DNA of 55,415 nucleotides from Burkholderiales bacterium PBB3 (GTDB lineage Bacteria; Pseudomonadota; Gammaproteobacteria; Burkholderiales; Burkholderiaceae_C). A program made the translations under genes and the position numbers. The notes under the pieces are model-generated. The model did not search any database and was not told the DNA's origin. It saw only the letters and a list, made by a program, of their open reading frames with translations. The DNA lies in NCBI GenBank assembly GCA_002256115.1, contig NKIK01000031.1, forward strand, positions 1-55,415, in the 5' to 3' direction. Shown here piece by piece: positions 17,506 to 27,333 of this stretch (its first letter is position 1; the number at the start of each line of letters is the position of its first letter).

Positions 17506-18029
17506 AGCACGCAGCGCTTCAGGCGAATTTCTTCGACCCGGACAGCGCCAATCGCAACCGTTTTGGCGCTGGCCATTTCGCGCTTGAATCCGGCGAGTTC
17601 ATGAAAGCGAACTGCGCGGTCATTGGACAAAGGCACCCACACGGAGACGTGTGTGCAGCCCTCGTCTTGCAGGCCTTCGCGTGCGGCATCCCACAGCGCA
17701 ACACCAGCGCCCTTACCCCAGTAGGCGGGTGCCACGTAGATGGCCCAAATCTCACCCATGGTGGGCGGGGTGCCTTTGTCGCGTGAACGATCAAAGCCTA
17801 CAAATCCGATAATTTTTTCATCATCCAGCACCACCTGCACTTGGGGTTCGCTGTATTCAATGGCCTCGCGCCAGTAGGCCTGGCGTTTTTCGAGCGGAAC
17901 ATCGGCAATAGGCGTGTCACCCACTACGGATTTAAAGGCTTCGCGGGCGGTAGCGTTGTGTAATTCGGCAATGGATTTTGCGTCGCGCAAGGTGGCGGGA
18001 CGCACCTTGAAAATAGTCGTACTGGACAT
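17502..18029 (-). CDS. GNAT-family N-acetyltransferase
   Basis: A 175-residue acetyltransferase with the acetyl-CoA-binding motif GEIWAIYVAPAYWGKGAGVAL (motif A, Q/RxxGxG/A-like) and a C-terminal FHELAGFKRE strand-loop. It resembles the general GNAT group acting on small molecules or protein N-termini; the acceptor is unknown. The frame extends 53 codons upstream without family-like sequence, so MSSTTIFKVRPATLRDA is taken as the start. Confidence 0.85.
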   Translation of the reverse strand: MSSTTIFKVRPATLRDAKSIAELHNATAREAFKSVVGDTPIADVPLEKRQAYWREAIEYSEPQVQVVLDDEKIIGFVGFDRSRDKGTPPTMGEIWAIYVAPAYWGKGAGVALWDAAREGLQDEGCTHVSVWVPLSNDRAVRFHELAGFKREMASAKTVAIGAVRVEEIRLKRCVL

Positions 18030-18240
18030 GTCTAAACGGTTAACTTGCAAGCAAATAATGGAAAAAAAGAGCCTGATTGTCGCTGCAATCGGTTTTGACT
18101 TGGCTGTGGGTGAAATCAATGCCCCACGAATCAGTTTGTAAAGCTTGGATGTTAAAGCGATAAACGCGGGCGACAGTGGGCTCAACAAGTCACGTCACCT
18201 AGGGTCAACACCATTGCGACTGGGCCGTGCTGTGTCAAGA

Positions 18241-19956
18241 ATGAACGCCACTTTGTCAACCCCACCGCCCATGACCACCTCCATTGCCGTTTCCCCCCAA
18301 GACATGCCACTGCAAAGCCTGTTCCGCTGGGAGCGAGAGCGTGCCAACGACATTTATCTGACGCAACCCCGAGGTGGCGGGGTCATTGAAGACATCACTT
18401 GGAGCCAAGCCGGTGACCAGGTGCGCCGCACCGCAAGCTGGCTGAAGGCCCAAGGCTGGCCTGCGGGCAGCCGGGTTGCCATTTTGGGCAAGAACAGCGC
18501 GCATTGGATTCTGGCGGACTTGGCGATTTGGATGGCGGGCTATGTCTCGGTGCCCATTTACCCCACCTTCAACGCCGAAGCGCTGGCCTACATCCTCAAA
18601 CACAGCGAAACCCAGGCGCTGTTTGTAGGCAAGATGGATGACATCGCTGCGCTGCAAAGCGGCGTACCTGCCGAACTACCCCTGATCGCACTACCGTTGG
18701 CACCTGCCATCAAGGCACTGCAATGGGATGCTTTGCAACAGAGTAATCAGCCACTGCAGGGCAACCCGATTCACGACCTGAACAGCATTTGCACCATCAT
18801 TTACACCTCCGGCACCACGGGCGTACCCAAGGGCGTGGTGCAAACCTACCAGACCATGGCCTGGGGTGTGACCAGCGCCACACGCCGGGTCACTATGGAC
18901 AGCAACGACCGCTTTATCTCCTACCTGCCGCTGGCCCACGTGGCCGAGCGCATGCTGGTGGAGCAGGCTTCCTTGCGCTATGGGGCGCATGTGTTCTTTG
19001 CGGAAGCGCTCGACACCTTTGTGCAAGACCTGCAGCGGGCGCGGCCCACGGTCTTTTTCTCGGTGCCGCGTTTGTGGGTCAAGTTCCAGCAAGGCGTGCA
19101 CAGCAAGATGCCCGCCAAGAAGCTGAAGACTCTGCTGTCCATCCCCATTCTGGGCGGCATCGTGCGGCGCAAAATTCTGAAAGGCTTGGGTCTGGACCAA
19201 TGCCGTATCGCCGCAGGCGGAGCGGCTCCCATGCCCGCAGACGTGCTGCAGTGGTACCGCAGCCTGGGCCTCGATCTGATTGAGGTGTACGGCATGACAG
19301 AGAACTGCGGGGTGTCGCATTCCACGCTACCAGGCTCACGCGGCGTGGGTACCGTGGGCCAACCCTACGAGGGTGTGGAGAGCCGCATTGACCCCGAGAC
19401 TGGCGAAATCCAAATGCGCAACGGCGCGCTCATGCAAGGCTATTACCGCGAGCCAGAGCAAACTGCGGCTGCATTCACAGCGGACGGCTGGCTGCGCACG
19501 GGTGACAAGGGCAAGATCGATGCGCAAGGCTTTTTAAGCATTACGGGCCGGGTGAAAGACATTTTCAAGACCAGCAAGGGCAAATACGTGGCACCGGCTC
19601 CGATTGAGGACCTGCTGGTGCAGCACGTCGACATCGAGGCCTGCGCGGTGACCGGTGCCAACTTTGCACAACCCTTTGCCATCGTCATGCTGTCGCTAGA
19701 GGCGGTGGCACGCTGCGCCACGCCAGAGGCCAAGCAGGCTTTGACTGACTCTTTGCGTGAACACCTGAAGGTCGTGAACAGCAAGCTAGAACCGCATGAG
19801 CGGCTGGATTTTCTGGCCGCAGTCACGACCACCTGGACGCCTGAAAATGGTTTTGTGACACCCACCCTCAAGGTCAAACGTCCGCGCATTGAAGAGGCCT
19901 TCAGCGCGCAGTATGAGAACTGGCTGAAACTGCGGCAACCCATCGTTTGGGCATAG
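18241..19956 (+). CDS. Long-chain acyl-CoA synthetase (AMP-binding)
   Basis: A 571-residue ANL-superfamily enzyme. The AMP-binding P-loop motif is YTSGTTGVPKG, the A5 motif is EVYGMTENCG, the A8 hinge is GDKGKIDAQGFLSITGRVKD, and the A10-like region is KTSKGKYVAPAPIE. It activates fatty acids with ATP and CoA, at the membrane. The start at 18241 is the first ATG close to family-like sequence; 18271 (MTTSIAVSPQ) is an alternative. The neighbouring FabH-like gene suggests lipid metabolism, but the GNAT gene lies between them on the other strand. It begins a run of rightward genes up to 30701. Confidence 0.9.
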   Translation: MNATLSTPPPMTTSIAVSPQDMPLQSLFRWERERANDIYLTQPRGGGVIEDITWSQAGDQVRRTASWLKAQGWPAGSRVAILGKNSAHWILADLAIWMAGYVSVPIYPTFNAEALAYILKHSETQALFVGKMDDIAALQSGVPAELPLIALPLAPAIKALQWDALQQSNQPLQGNPIHDLNSICTIIYTSGTTGVPKGVVQTYQTMAWGVTSATRRVTMDSNDRFISYLPLAHVAERMLVEQASLRYGAHVFFAEALDTFVQDLQRARPTVFFSVPRLWVKFQQGVHSKMPAKKLKTLLSIPILGGIVRRKILKGLGLDQCRIAAGGAAPMPADVLQWYRSLGLDLIEVYGMTENCGVSHSTLPGSRGVGTVGQPYEGVESRIDPETGEIQMRNGALMQGYYREPEQTAAAFTADGWLRTGDKGKIDAQGFLSITGRVKDIFKTSKGKYVAPAPIEDLLVQHVDIEACAVTGANFAQPFAIVMLSLEAVARCATPEAKQALTDSLREHLKVVNSKLEPHERLDFLAAVTTTWTPENGFVTPTLKVKRPRIEEAFSAQYENWLKLRQPIVWA

Positions 19957-19994
19957 CGTGTGGGCATAAGGCTTGGGCGGTATGCTCAGGCGCT

Positions 19995-21926
19995 ATGGAA
20001 ACCCTGAGCGCAACCCGATGGCTGCAGACACTGTTGTCTGCACTGGCACTGTCAATACTCACCACCACAGCCAGCCTCGCGGCACCCTTTGAGAACACAC
20101 TGGCGCAGCGCCTGCAGGCTTGCACGGCCTGCCACGGCGATCAGGGCCGCGCGGGACCGGATGGCTACTACCCCCGCCTGGCGGGTAAGCCTGCTGGCTA
20201 CCTGTACAACCAACTCGTTAACTTTCGTGAGGGGCGTCGCCACTATGGCCTGATGACGGGTCTGCTGGACACGATGGACGACAGCTACCTGCAAGAAATT
20301 GCCCAGTATTTCTCGTCTCTGGAGTTGCCCCACCCCAAGCCCGTGCCTTCCACAGCGAGTGCAGCGCTGCTGAGCCGGGGGCAGCAGCTAGCCACCCGTG
20401 GTGACGCAGCCAAGGGCCTACCGGCCTGCACGCAGTGCCATGGCAGCCTATTGACCGGTGTGTTGCCCCAGACACCTGGCTTACTGGGTTTGCCCCGTGA
20501 CTACCTGAACGCGCAATTGGGCGGCTGGAAAGCAGGCCAACGGCATGCCAGTGCGCCCGATTGCATGGCCGACATTGCCCGCAAACTCAGTGATGCGGAT
20601 GCCAATGCGGTAACGCACTGGCTGTCATCGCAAGTGGTGCCGTTTCCGGCCAAGCCCGCCAGCTCACCGCCGCCACGCCCCAGCGCGCAAGCGTCGGTGG
20701 AGTGCGGCAAACCGATAAATACGGGCCAAACTACGACGTCGTCTGTGCCGCCCAGTGCGCAGCTAACCCAAGGGGCCTATTTGGCGCGTATTGGCAACTG
20801 CGCAGCCTGTCACACCGCCCGCGGCGGTGCACCTTTTGCCGGTGGCAAGCGGCTGGACACGGACTTTGGCCAGTTGGTTTCCAGCAACCTCACGCCCCAC
20901 CCGAGCCGGGGTATCGGCGCTTGGTCACCCGACGATTTTTGGCAAGCCATGCACGATGGCAAATCCCGCGACGGACGCTTGCTGTACCCAGCCTTCCCCT
21001 ACACCCACTACACCCAGGTCTCGCGGGCAGACTCGGACGCCATCTTGGTTTACCTGCGTACGCTGGCACCGTCGGGTCAGGTGAATACGGCCCACGATTT
21101 GCGCTGGCCCTACAACACGCAATGGGCCCTGTCCGTATGGCGCTGGCTGTATTTCAAACCGGCACCGGCTGTGCCTACCAGCCCAGCCCCTGGTGACTTG
21201 GCGCGCGGCAGCTACCTCGTCAACGGCCTGGGCCATTGCAGCGCCTGCCACGCGCCACGCAATCGCCTGGGTGCCATTGACGAAGCCCATGCTGCGGGCG
21301 GTGGCGAGGTGGCGGGCTCGCGCTGGCTGGCACCCAGCCTGCAAAGCAAGACGCCGGGTAGCTTGGGCCACTGGTCGCAGGAAGACTTGGTGCAATACCT
21401 GACACAAGGGCAATCGAAACATGGCAATGCGCATGGGCCGATGGCCGAAGTGGTGTTGGGTGGTACGCAGTACCTGGAGCCTGCAGATGCGCAGGCCATG
21501 GCGCGCTATCTTCTGCCCGAGAGCCCAGCGCGCTCAGCTACGCGCTATGGTGATATTGGCATTCCCCCAGTGACCATGCCCGCCACAGCGCCAACCGCCT
21601 TGGGGCCGAGGCTGTATGAAAAGCATTGCGCCAGTTGCCATGGGCAAAACGGCCAGGGTGTGGCGGGGGCCTATCCGCCATTGGCGGGCAGCGCTACGGT
21701 AAATGCCCTTCGGCCCAACAATTTGATCCAAATCACGGTACTGGGCGGCTTTGCGCCGGCAACCGCGGGCAACCCGCGACCCTTTGGCATGCCGCCCTTT
21801 CAGTTGCAGCTCAACAACCAGGAACTGGCAGCGCTGGTGAGTTTTGTGCGCGTCTCCTGGGGCAATACCGCCGCGCCTGTCAGTGAGTTTGATATAAACA
21901 AACTCCGTCCTGCAGCGGCACCTTGA
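19995..21926 (+). CDS. Pentaheme cytochrome c (c4-like diheme fused to ADH-type triheme)
   Basis: A 643-residue exported protein with signal peptide (~1-30) and five CxxCH haem motifs at about residues 43, 145, 269, 415 and 545. The first two lie in tandem c4-like domains (FREGRR-type motif between them). After a Pro-rich linker (~218-255), the last three match the triheme cytochrome subunit of membrane alcohol/gluconate dehydrogenases (YLARIGNCAACHTARGG, YLVNGLGHCSACHAPRN, YEKHCASCHGQNGQG). It should carry electrons in the periplasm from a dehydrogenase to the oxidase chain. No dehydrogenase subunit is adjacent. Confidence 0.88.
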   Translation: METLSATRWLQTLLSALALSILTTTASLAAPFENTLAQRLQACTACHGDQGRAGPDGYYPRLAGKPAGYLYNQLVNFREGRRHYGLMTGLLDTMDDSYLQEIAQYFSSLELPHPKPVPSTASAALLSRGQQLATRGDAAKGLPACTQCHGSLLTGVLPQTPGLLGLPRDYLNAQLGGWKAGQRHASAPDCMADIARKLSDADANAVTHWLSSQVVPFPAKPASSPPPRPSAQASVECGKPINTGQTTTSSVPPSAQLTQGAYLARIGNCAACHTARGGAPFAGGKRLDTDFGQLVSSNLTPHPSRGIGAWSPDDFWQAMHDGKSRDGRLLYPAFPYTHYTQVSRADSDAILVYLRTLAPSGQVNTAHDLRWPYNTQWALSVWRWLYFKPAPAVPTSPAPGDLARGSYLVNGLGHCSACHAPRNRLGAIDEAHAAGGGEVAGSRWLAPSLQSKTPGSLGHWSQEDLVQYLTQGQSKHGNAHGPMAEVVLGGTQYLEPADAQAMARYLLPESPARSATRYGDIGIPPVTMPATAPTALGPRLYEKHCASCHGQNGQGVAGAYPPLAGSATVNALRPNNLIQITVLGGFAPATAGNPRPFGMPPFQLQLNNQELAALVSFVRVSWGNTAAPVSEFDINKLRPAAAP

Positions 21927-21949
21927 CCGCAAACACCCAGCGCCACCGC

Positions 21950-23587
21950 ATGCACATTTATCGCATCACTCTATGGACCCTGTTGGTGGCCTGCGCCGCA
22001 GGATGCTCGCAGCTCCAACCGCTGCCAACCGCGTTGCAGCCCGCCATCAAGATAACGATTCTGCACACTAACGACCACCACGGGCGCTTCTGGAAAAACG
22101 GGGATGGTGAATATGGCATGGCTGCGCGCAAAACGGTCATAGATGCCATCCGCAGCGAGGTGTCCGCCGCTGGTGGCTACAGCTTGCTGTTGGATGGTGG
22201 CGATGTGAATACCGGCGTGCCTGAGTCCGACCTACAAGACGCCGTGCCCGATTTCAAAGGCATGAACCTGCTGGGCTACGACGCGATGGCTGTGGGCAAC
22301 CATGAATTTGACAAGCCCCCCCAAGTTTTGCGACTGCAGCGCAAGCTGGCCAAGTTCCCGATGTTGTCGGCCAATATTTACCAAGGGACCGAGCGGCTTT
22401 TTGATCCCTACAAAATCTTTACTCTGGGTGGGGTGCGGGTGGCGGTAATGGGTTTGACCACAGAAGACACCAAACGCCTGACCAATCCGGAGAACACCCA
22501 AAACATTGAGTTTCGCAACCCGATTGCCGAAGCCGCCCTGCTCATCCCAGAGCTTCAAGGCAAGGCGGATGTCCTCATTGCGGCCACCCACATGGGGCAC
22601 TACGCAGACGGCAAGCACGGCAGCCTGGCCCCCGGCGATGTGGAAATGGCGCGCGCCGTCAAGGGGCTGCATTTGGTGGTGGGCGGTCACTCGCAAAATG
22701 CAGCTTGCATGCAGGCTGAGAACGTATTGGACACGGGCTACGTGCCCGGCACGCCCTGCCTGCCCGATCGCCAAAATGGCACCTGGATTGTGCAGGCCCA
22801 CGAGTGGGGTAAATACGTGGGCCGGGCGGACTTTGAATACCAGAATGGCGTCTTCAAACTACTGCGCTACAACCTGGTGCCCATCAACTTGAAACGCAAG
22901 GCCCTACTAGCCGATGGCACTTACACACTGAAAACCTACACCGCCGAGATTCCCGAAGACCCAGCCATGCTGGAAATGCTGCTACCCCACCAGACCTTCG
23001 GTCAACAGCAATTACTGGTGCGCGTGGGCGCATCCGACGCGCGCTTTGAAGGCGACCGGTCGGTCATTCGCAAGCAGGCGACTTCTTTGGGCGTGTTGAT
23101 CGGCACGGCGTTTATGGAGCGCACACAGGCAGACTTTGCGGTGGTGAATTCGGGGGGCATTCGGGAGTCTTTGCCTGCGGGTGACATCAGCTACAAAGAT
23201 ATCCTCACCGTGCACCCGTTTGGCAACACTGTGGCGTTGCTGCAGCTCAGCGGAGTCGAGGTGATGGACTATCTGCGCACCGCCGCCCGGTTCACGCCAG
23301 GGGCGGGTGGTTTTTCTCACTTTGCCGGTGTTGAAATGCTGATCAAGTCCGGCGAGATCTACAACGTGAAAATTCGCGGTAAAGCACTCGACCCCAACAC
23401 CAGCTACCGCATGGTCATCAACAACTTTATGGCTGCGGGCGGTGATGGCTACCCTGTGGTCACGGGGCACCCGAGCTATGTGAATACTGGTTTTCTGGAC
23501 GCTGAAGTCATGCGCACCTATATCGCCAAGAAAAGCCCGCTGTCGGTATCCGATTACCAGCCCGGCCAAGCAGTGGTGCGACAGTAA
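21950..23587 (+). CDS. 5'-nucleotidase/metallophosphatase lipoprotein (UshA family)
   Basis: A 545-residue enzyme with a lipoprotein-type signal (lipobox near VACAAGC). The metallophosphatase domain carries HTNDHHGRF, LLLDGGDVNTG, VGNHEFD, ATHMG and VGGHSQ; the C-terminal 5_nucleotid_C domain (~345-525) carries VVNSGGIRESLPAG and the substrate-binding NNFMAAGGDGY. It should hydrolyse nucleotides or UDP-sugars at the cell envelope with two divalent metals. An upstream TTG in frame overlaps the cytochrome stop, but MHIYRITLWTLLVACAAGC gives the proper signal peptide. It is 24 bp after the cytochrome gene. Confidence 0.9.
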   Translation: MHIYRITLWTLLVACAAGCSQLQPLPTALQPAIKITILHTNDHHGRFWKNGDGEYGMAARKTVIDAIRSEVSAAGGYSLLLDGGDVNTGVPESDLQDAVPDFKGMNLLGYDAMAVGNHEFDKPPQVLRLQRKLAKFPMLSANIYQGTERLFDPYKIFTLGGVRVAVMGLTTEDTKRLTNPENTQNIEFRNPIAEAALLIPELQGKADVLIAATHMGHYADGKHGSLAPGDVEMARAVKGLHLVVGGHSQNAACMQAENVLDTGYVPGTPCLPDRQNGTWIVQAHEWGKYVGRADFEYQNGVFKLLRYNLVPINLKRKALLADGTYTLKTYTAEIPEDPAMLEMLLPHQTFGQQQLLVRVGASDARFEGDRSVIRKQATSLGVLIGTAFMERTQADFAVVNSGGIRESLPAGDISYKDILTVHPFGNTVALLQLSGVEVMDYLRTAARFTPGAGGFSHFAGVEMLIKSGEIYNVKIRGKALDPNTSYRMVINNFMAAGGDGYPVVTGHPSYVNTGFLDAEVMRTYIAKKSPLSVSDYQPGQAVVRQ

Positions 23588-23591
23588 ACCC

Positions 23592-25817
23592 ATGGACAAA
23601 CTGCCTAGGCGCAAAAAACTGCGCGTCAATTCGCGCCTGGCGCGCCTGCTGGAACCCGGCGGGCGCTCGGTGCAAGACCTGATTGTGGACGGCTACGCAC
23701 CAGCCCAAATGATCCAGGACTTGCGCAAGTACCAGGCGGAGTTGGAGATTCAAAACCAGGCACTGCGCTATAGCCAGCAAGAGGCCGAGGGCGCGTCTGA
23801 GCGCTTCTCTACCCTCTTCTCCAATGTGCCGCTGGCCCTGATGGTGGTGGACGAAGAGGGCCTGGTATTGGCCAGCAATGCCATGGCCTTGCGCTTGTTT
23901 CAGCCCCAAGAGAGCGATCCGCCGCTGAACTTTTTGCTGCCCTTTGTCGGCAGCGAGCACACCGATGTGGTTGCCGTCGCTTTTCTCAGCGCCAAAGCGC
24001 ATGGCACTGCCGAGGTCAGCGAGGTGAATTTTCTGGCCGGCTCGGAAGGCCACTTTACGGGTGACCTGCACATCGCGCGAATTGAAAACCCGCAAGACGA
24101 ACTGGCTCATTTCATTTGCGCCACCATCGACCAAGGCCCGCTGCTGGCCCAGCGCCAAGCACTCCAGCAAAGTGCGGCCGTGCTGCGCCAGCGCAATGAA
24201 GACCTGCTGCTGAGCGAAAACCGCATGGCGGCCATCATCAACTCATCGCTGGACGCTATTTTGTGCATTGACGAACGCCATTGCATTACTGTTTTTAACC
24301 CGGCGGCAACGGCCTTGTTTCAGTGCCCGGCAGACCAAGCTTTGGGGAGCGCGCTGTCGCAGTTCTTGCCCGATGTTCAGCGCGTGCTGGAGGCCGGTAA
24401 TCTGCCCAATCCGGCCGTTCTGGGGGAATACCGCGCCGTCACTTTGCGCGGTGACGACATCTTTGTTGAAATCAGCGTTGCACTAGAGCGGCGCGCCCTA
24501 GGCCCAACGTCCGCATTGCCGCCCGACAATTTGCTGCAAGACCGCAGGCGCGATGCCCGCCGGGCCCAAGGTGCCATCACCACCATTTTTGCGCGCGATT
24601 TGACGGCCCGCAAGCTGGCCGAGTCCCAGCGCCTCACGCTGGAAAACCAATTGCGTGAGTCGCAAAAAATGCAGGCCATCGGCACCATGGCGGGCGGCAT
24701 TGCGCATGACTTCAATAATATTCTGAGCGCGATTTTGGGCAATGTCAGCCTGGCCACCCAAGATGTACCCCCCGGATCTGTGGCCCTCACCAGCCTGCAA
24801 GAAATCGACAAGGCTGGGCGCAGGGCGCGCGATTTGGTGCGGCAAATATTGACCTTCAGCCGCAACGAGCCGCCCAAGCGCATTCCCATCGATTTGACGG
24901 AGGTGATTGAAGAAACCGTGCATTTGGTCAAAGTGGCCATGCCACCCACCGTGAAGCTGCGCGTGAAGCTGGCACGCGACTGCCCCGCCGTGCTGGCCGA
25001 TGCCACCCAGGTAGAGCAGGCGTTGCTGAACCTGTGCACCAATGCCTTTTTGGCCGTGGGTCAGTCCAAGGGCAAAGTGACGCTGGATCTGGACACCCAG
25101 GAGCTGGTCTGGCCCGATACCGAACGGCTGGGCATAGCGCCCGGACAGTACGCAGTGGTCACGGTGAGCGACACGGGTAGTGGCATGACAGCGCAGACCT
25201 TGTCGCGCATTTTTGAGCCCTTTTTTACCACCCGCCAAGTCGGGCAAGGCACGGGCCTGGGTTTGTCGGTGGTGCACGGAATTATGCAAACCCACCAGGG
25301 TGCTGTAGATGCCCAAAGTACGCTGGGAACCGGCAGCGCCTTCACCCTGTATTTCCCCACAACACAAGAAAAAGTACTGGCCGCGCCTGCACCAACACCG
25401 TCGTCCCCGGATGCCTCCGGCAACGGCCGCACGGTGATGTATGTGGACGACGACCAGGCCCTGGTATTTTTGGTCAAACGGGTGTTGACTCGCAAAGGCT
25501 ACGCTGTGGTCACCTTCACAGACCCGCACACGGCCCACGCGGCCCTGCGCGCCAACCCCAAATCGGTGGACCTGCTGGTCACCGACTACAACATGCCAGG
25601 CTACAGCGGGCTTGATTTATTGCGTGAAGTCAAAGCCATTCGGCCCGACTTACCAGTGGCATTGGCGTCTGGCTATGTCACCCCTGAGCTGGAGAGTCGC
25701 GCCAGGGCCGAGGGTGCGGATGCGCTGATCTACAAACCCAATGACGTGAACGAGCTGTGTGAAACGGTAGAGCGACTCATCCAATGGCCGGTTGATCATG
25801 ACGACCACGATGACTGA
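23592..25817 (+). CDS. Hybrid sensor histidine kinase (PAS-PAS-HisKA-HATPase-REC)
   Basis: A 741-residue soluble hybrid kinase without membrane segments. It has a coiled lead-in (~40-70), a PAS domain (~70-185), a second PAS domain (~205-340), a phosphoacceptor box GGIAHDFNNILSAILGN (His372), and a HATPase domain with NLCTNAFLA, SDTGSGM and GTGLGLSV. A C-terminal receiver carries VDDD (~618-621) and Asp665 (VTDYNMPG). The HDFNN box is typical of cytoplasmic kinases sensing through PAS domains. No output regulator is adjacent. It begins four bases after the 5'-nucleotidase stop. Confidence 0.92.
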   Translation: MDKLPRRKKLRVNSRLARLLEPGGRSVQDLIVDGYAPAQMIQDLRKYQAELEIQNQALRYSQQEAEGASERFSTLFSNVPLALMVVDEEGLVLASNAMALRLFQPQESDPPLNFLLPFVGSEHTDVVAVAFLSAKAHGTAEVSEVNFLAGSEGHFTGDLHIARIENPQDELAHFICATIDQGPLLAQRQALQQSAAVLRQRNEDLLLSENRMAAIINSSLDAILCIDERHCITVFNPAATALFQCPADQALGSALSQFLPDVQRVLEAGNLPNPAVLGEYRAVTLRGDDIFVEISVALERRALGPTSALPPDNLLQDRRRDARRAQGAITTIFARDLTARKLAESQRLTLENQLRESQKMQAIGTMAGGIAHDFNNILSAILGNVSLATQDVPPGSVALTSLQEIDKAGRRARDLVRQILTFSRNEPPKRIPIDLTEVIEETVHLVKVAMPPTVKLRVKLARDCPAVLADATQVEQALLNLCTNAFLAVGQSKGKVTLDLDTQELVWPDTERLGIAPGQYAVVTVSDTGSGMTAQTLSRIFEPFFTTRQVGQGTGLGLSVVHGIMQTHQGAVDAQSTLGTGSAFTLYFPTTQEKVLAAPAPTPSSPDASGNGRTVMYVDDDQALVFLVKRVLTRKGYAVVTFTDPHTAHAALRANPKSVDLLVTDYNMPGYSGLDLLREVKAIRPDLPVALASGYVTPELESRARAEGADALIYKPNDVNELCETVERLIQWPVDHDDHDD

Positions 25818-26451
25818 CCTGGCGCTGGTTCATGTCGACCCCCACTGGATCATCGTCAACAAACCCTCGGGGCTGCTGGCCGTGCCTGGGCGCGGCGCAG
25901 ACAAGCAAGACTGCCTGAGCAGCCGGGTGCAGCAGGAGTACCCCGACGCCCTGATCGTGCACCGGCTGGATATGGCGACGTCGGGGCTGATGGTGTTGGC
26001 GCGTGGTTTGGAAGCCCAACGCACCTTAAGCGCGGCGTTCGCCAACCGGCTGGTGTACAAAAGCTATACCGCCGTGGTCTCGGGCACTTTGGCTGCTGAG
26101 TACGCAGACTGGCAAACCATAGACCTGCCCATTCAGGTGGACTGGCCGAATCGCCCCCTTCGGATCATTGAACCCTTGCACGGCAAACCCAGTGTCACCC
26201 GGATACGCACCATTCACGCGGACAGTGTGCACAACACGACACGCGTGGCACTGGAGCCTGTGACGGGCCGCTCCCACCAGTTGCGCGTGCACCTGAGGGC
26301 TATTGGTCACCCGATTTTGGGCGATGCCCTGTACGCGCCCGCGCCGGTGCTGGCCCTGTCAGAACGCCTGTTGTTGCACGCCACTGCGCTGCACTTGCCC
26401 CACCCGGTCCACGGCAACACCATGGACTTTGAGAGCGCCCCCGCCTTCTGA
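25798..26451 (+). CDS. rluA: RNA pseudouridine synthase, RluA family
   Basis: A 217-residue enzyme with the RluA catalytic motif HRLDMATSGLMVLARG (catalytic Asp), VNKPSGLLAVPGRG near the N-terminus, and GRSHQLRVHL. Length and the absence of an S4 domain fit the RluA type that modifies 23S rRNA U746 and tRNA U32 rather than RluC/RluD; this is by similarity. ATGs at 25798 and 25810 are both possible starts, and both overlap the end of the kinase gene. Confidence 0.85.
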   Translation: MTTTMTDLALVHVDPHWIIVNKPSGLLAVPGRGADKQDCLSSRVQQEYPDALIVHRLDMATSGLMVLARGLEAQRTLSAAFANRLVYKSYTAVVSGTLAAEYADWQTIDLPIQVDWPNRPLRIIEPLHGKPSVTRIRTIHADSVHNTTRVALEPVTGRSHQLRVHLRAIGHPILGDALYAPAPVLALSERLLLHATALHLPHPVHGNTMDFESAPAF

Positions 26452-26477
26452 CGTAGACCAGCGCCTAAAATGGCCCC

Positions 26478-27332
26478 GTGACTACTATTCTGAACGCCGA
26501 CCTCCATTGCCATTCCGTTGTATCGGATGGCACCCTGACCCCTGAAGCCTTGGCCGAGCGGGCCAAAGCCAACGGCGTAGAACTGTGGGCGCTCACCGAC
26601 CACGATGAGGTCGGCGGCCAACACCGCGCCGCCGCAGCCGCCAAAGCCCAGGGTATGAAGTACCTGACCGGCACCGAAATTTCGGTCACCTTCATCGGCC
26701 ATACCGTCCACATCGTCGGCCTGGGATTTGACCCGGACAACGCGGAACTGGTGCAGGGTCTTCGCCAAACGCGCGGTGGCCGCACTGAGCGTGCCATGGA
26801 GATGTCTGAAGGTCTGGCCAAAGTCGGCATCAAAGGCGCTTTTGAAGGTGCCCTAAAGTTTGTCGGCAACCCGGAACTCATTTCGCGCACGCACTTTGCC
26901 CGCTTTTTGGTGGAAAGCGGTGTCTGCAAGGAAACCAATGAAGTCTTTCGCAAGTTTTTGACCGAAGGCAAGCCCGGCTTTGTGCCGCACAAATGGGCCA
27001 CCCTGAAAGACGCCGTGACCTGGATCACCGGTGCGGGCGGCTTGGCGGTGATTGCGCACCCCGCGCGCTACAAGTTCAGCCCGAATGAGGAATTTGCCTT
27101 GTTCACCGAATTCAAAAACCATGGTGGCCAAGGCGTAGAGGTCGTCACCGGCAGCCACTCGGTGCCTGAGTACCAGGTGTATGCAGAAACTGCACGCGAG
27201 TTTGGCCTGGCCGCATCGCGCGGGAGCGACTTTCATAGCCCCGAAGAGAGCCACACCGAGCTCGGCACTCTGCCCTTTCTACCGGGCCAGCTCACGCCGG
27301 TGTGGGACTTGTTAGCTTCGCGCATTCAGTAG
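26478..27332 (+). CDS. PHP-domain phosphoesterase (YciV/RNase AM-like)
   Basis: A 284-residue PHP protein with the metal-binding motifs DLHCHSVVSDG, ALTDHDEVGG, GTEIS, RTHFARFLV, VIAHPARY and GSDFHS, and almost no extra domain. Close relatives in proteobacteria are 3',5'-nucleoside bisphosphate phosphatases that also trim RNA 5' ends (RNase AM). The start is GTG at 26478, since translation from there begins MTTILNADLHCHS. It is 1 bp from the next gene and surely cotranscribed with it. Confidence 0.87.
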   Translation: MTTILNADLHCHSVVSDGTLTPEALAERAKANGVELWALTDHDEVGGQHRAAAAAKAQGMKYLTGTEISVTFIGHTVHIVGLGFDPDNAELVQGLRQTRGGRTERAMEMSEGLAKVGIKGAFEGALKFVGNPELISRTHFARFLVESGVCKETNEVFRKFLTEGKPGFVPHKWATLKDAVTWITGAGGLAVIAHPARYKFSPNEEFALFTEFKNHGGQGVEVVTGSHSVPEYQVYAETAREFGLAASRGSDFHSPEESHTELGTLPFLPGQLTPVWDLLASRIQ

Positions 27333-27333
27333 C

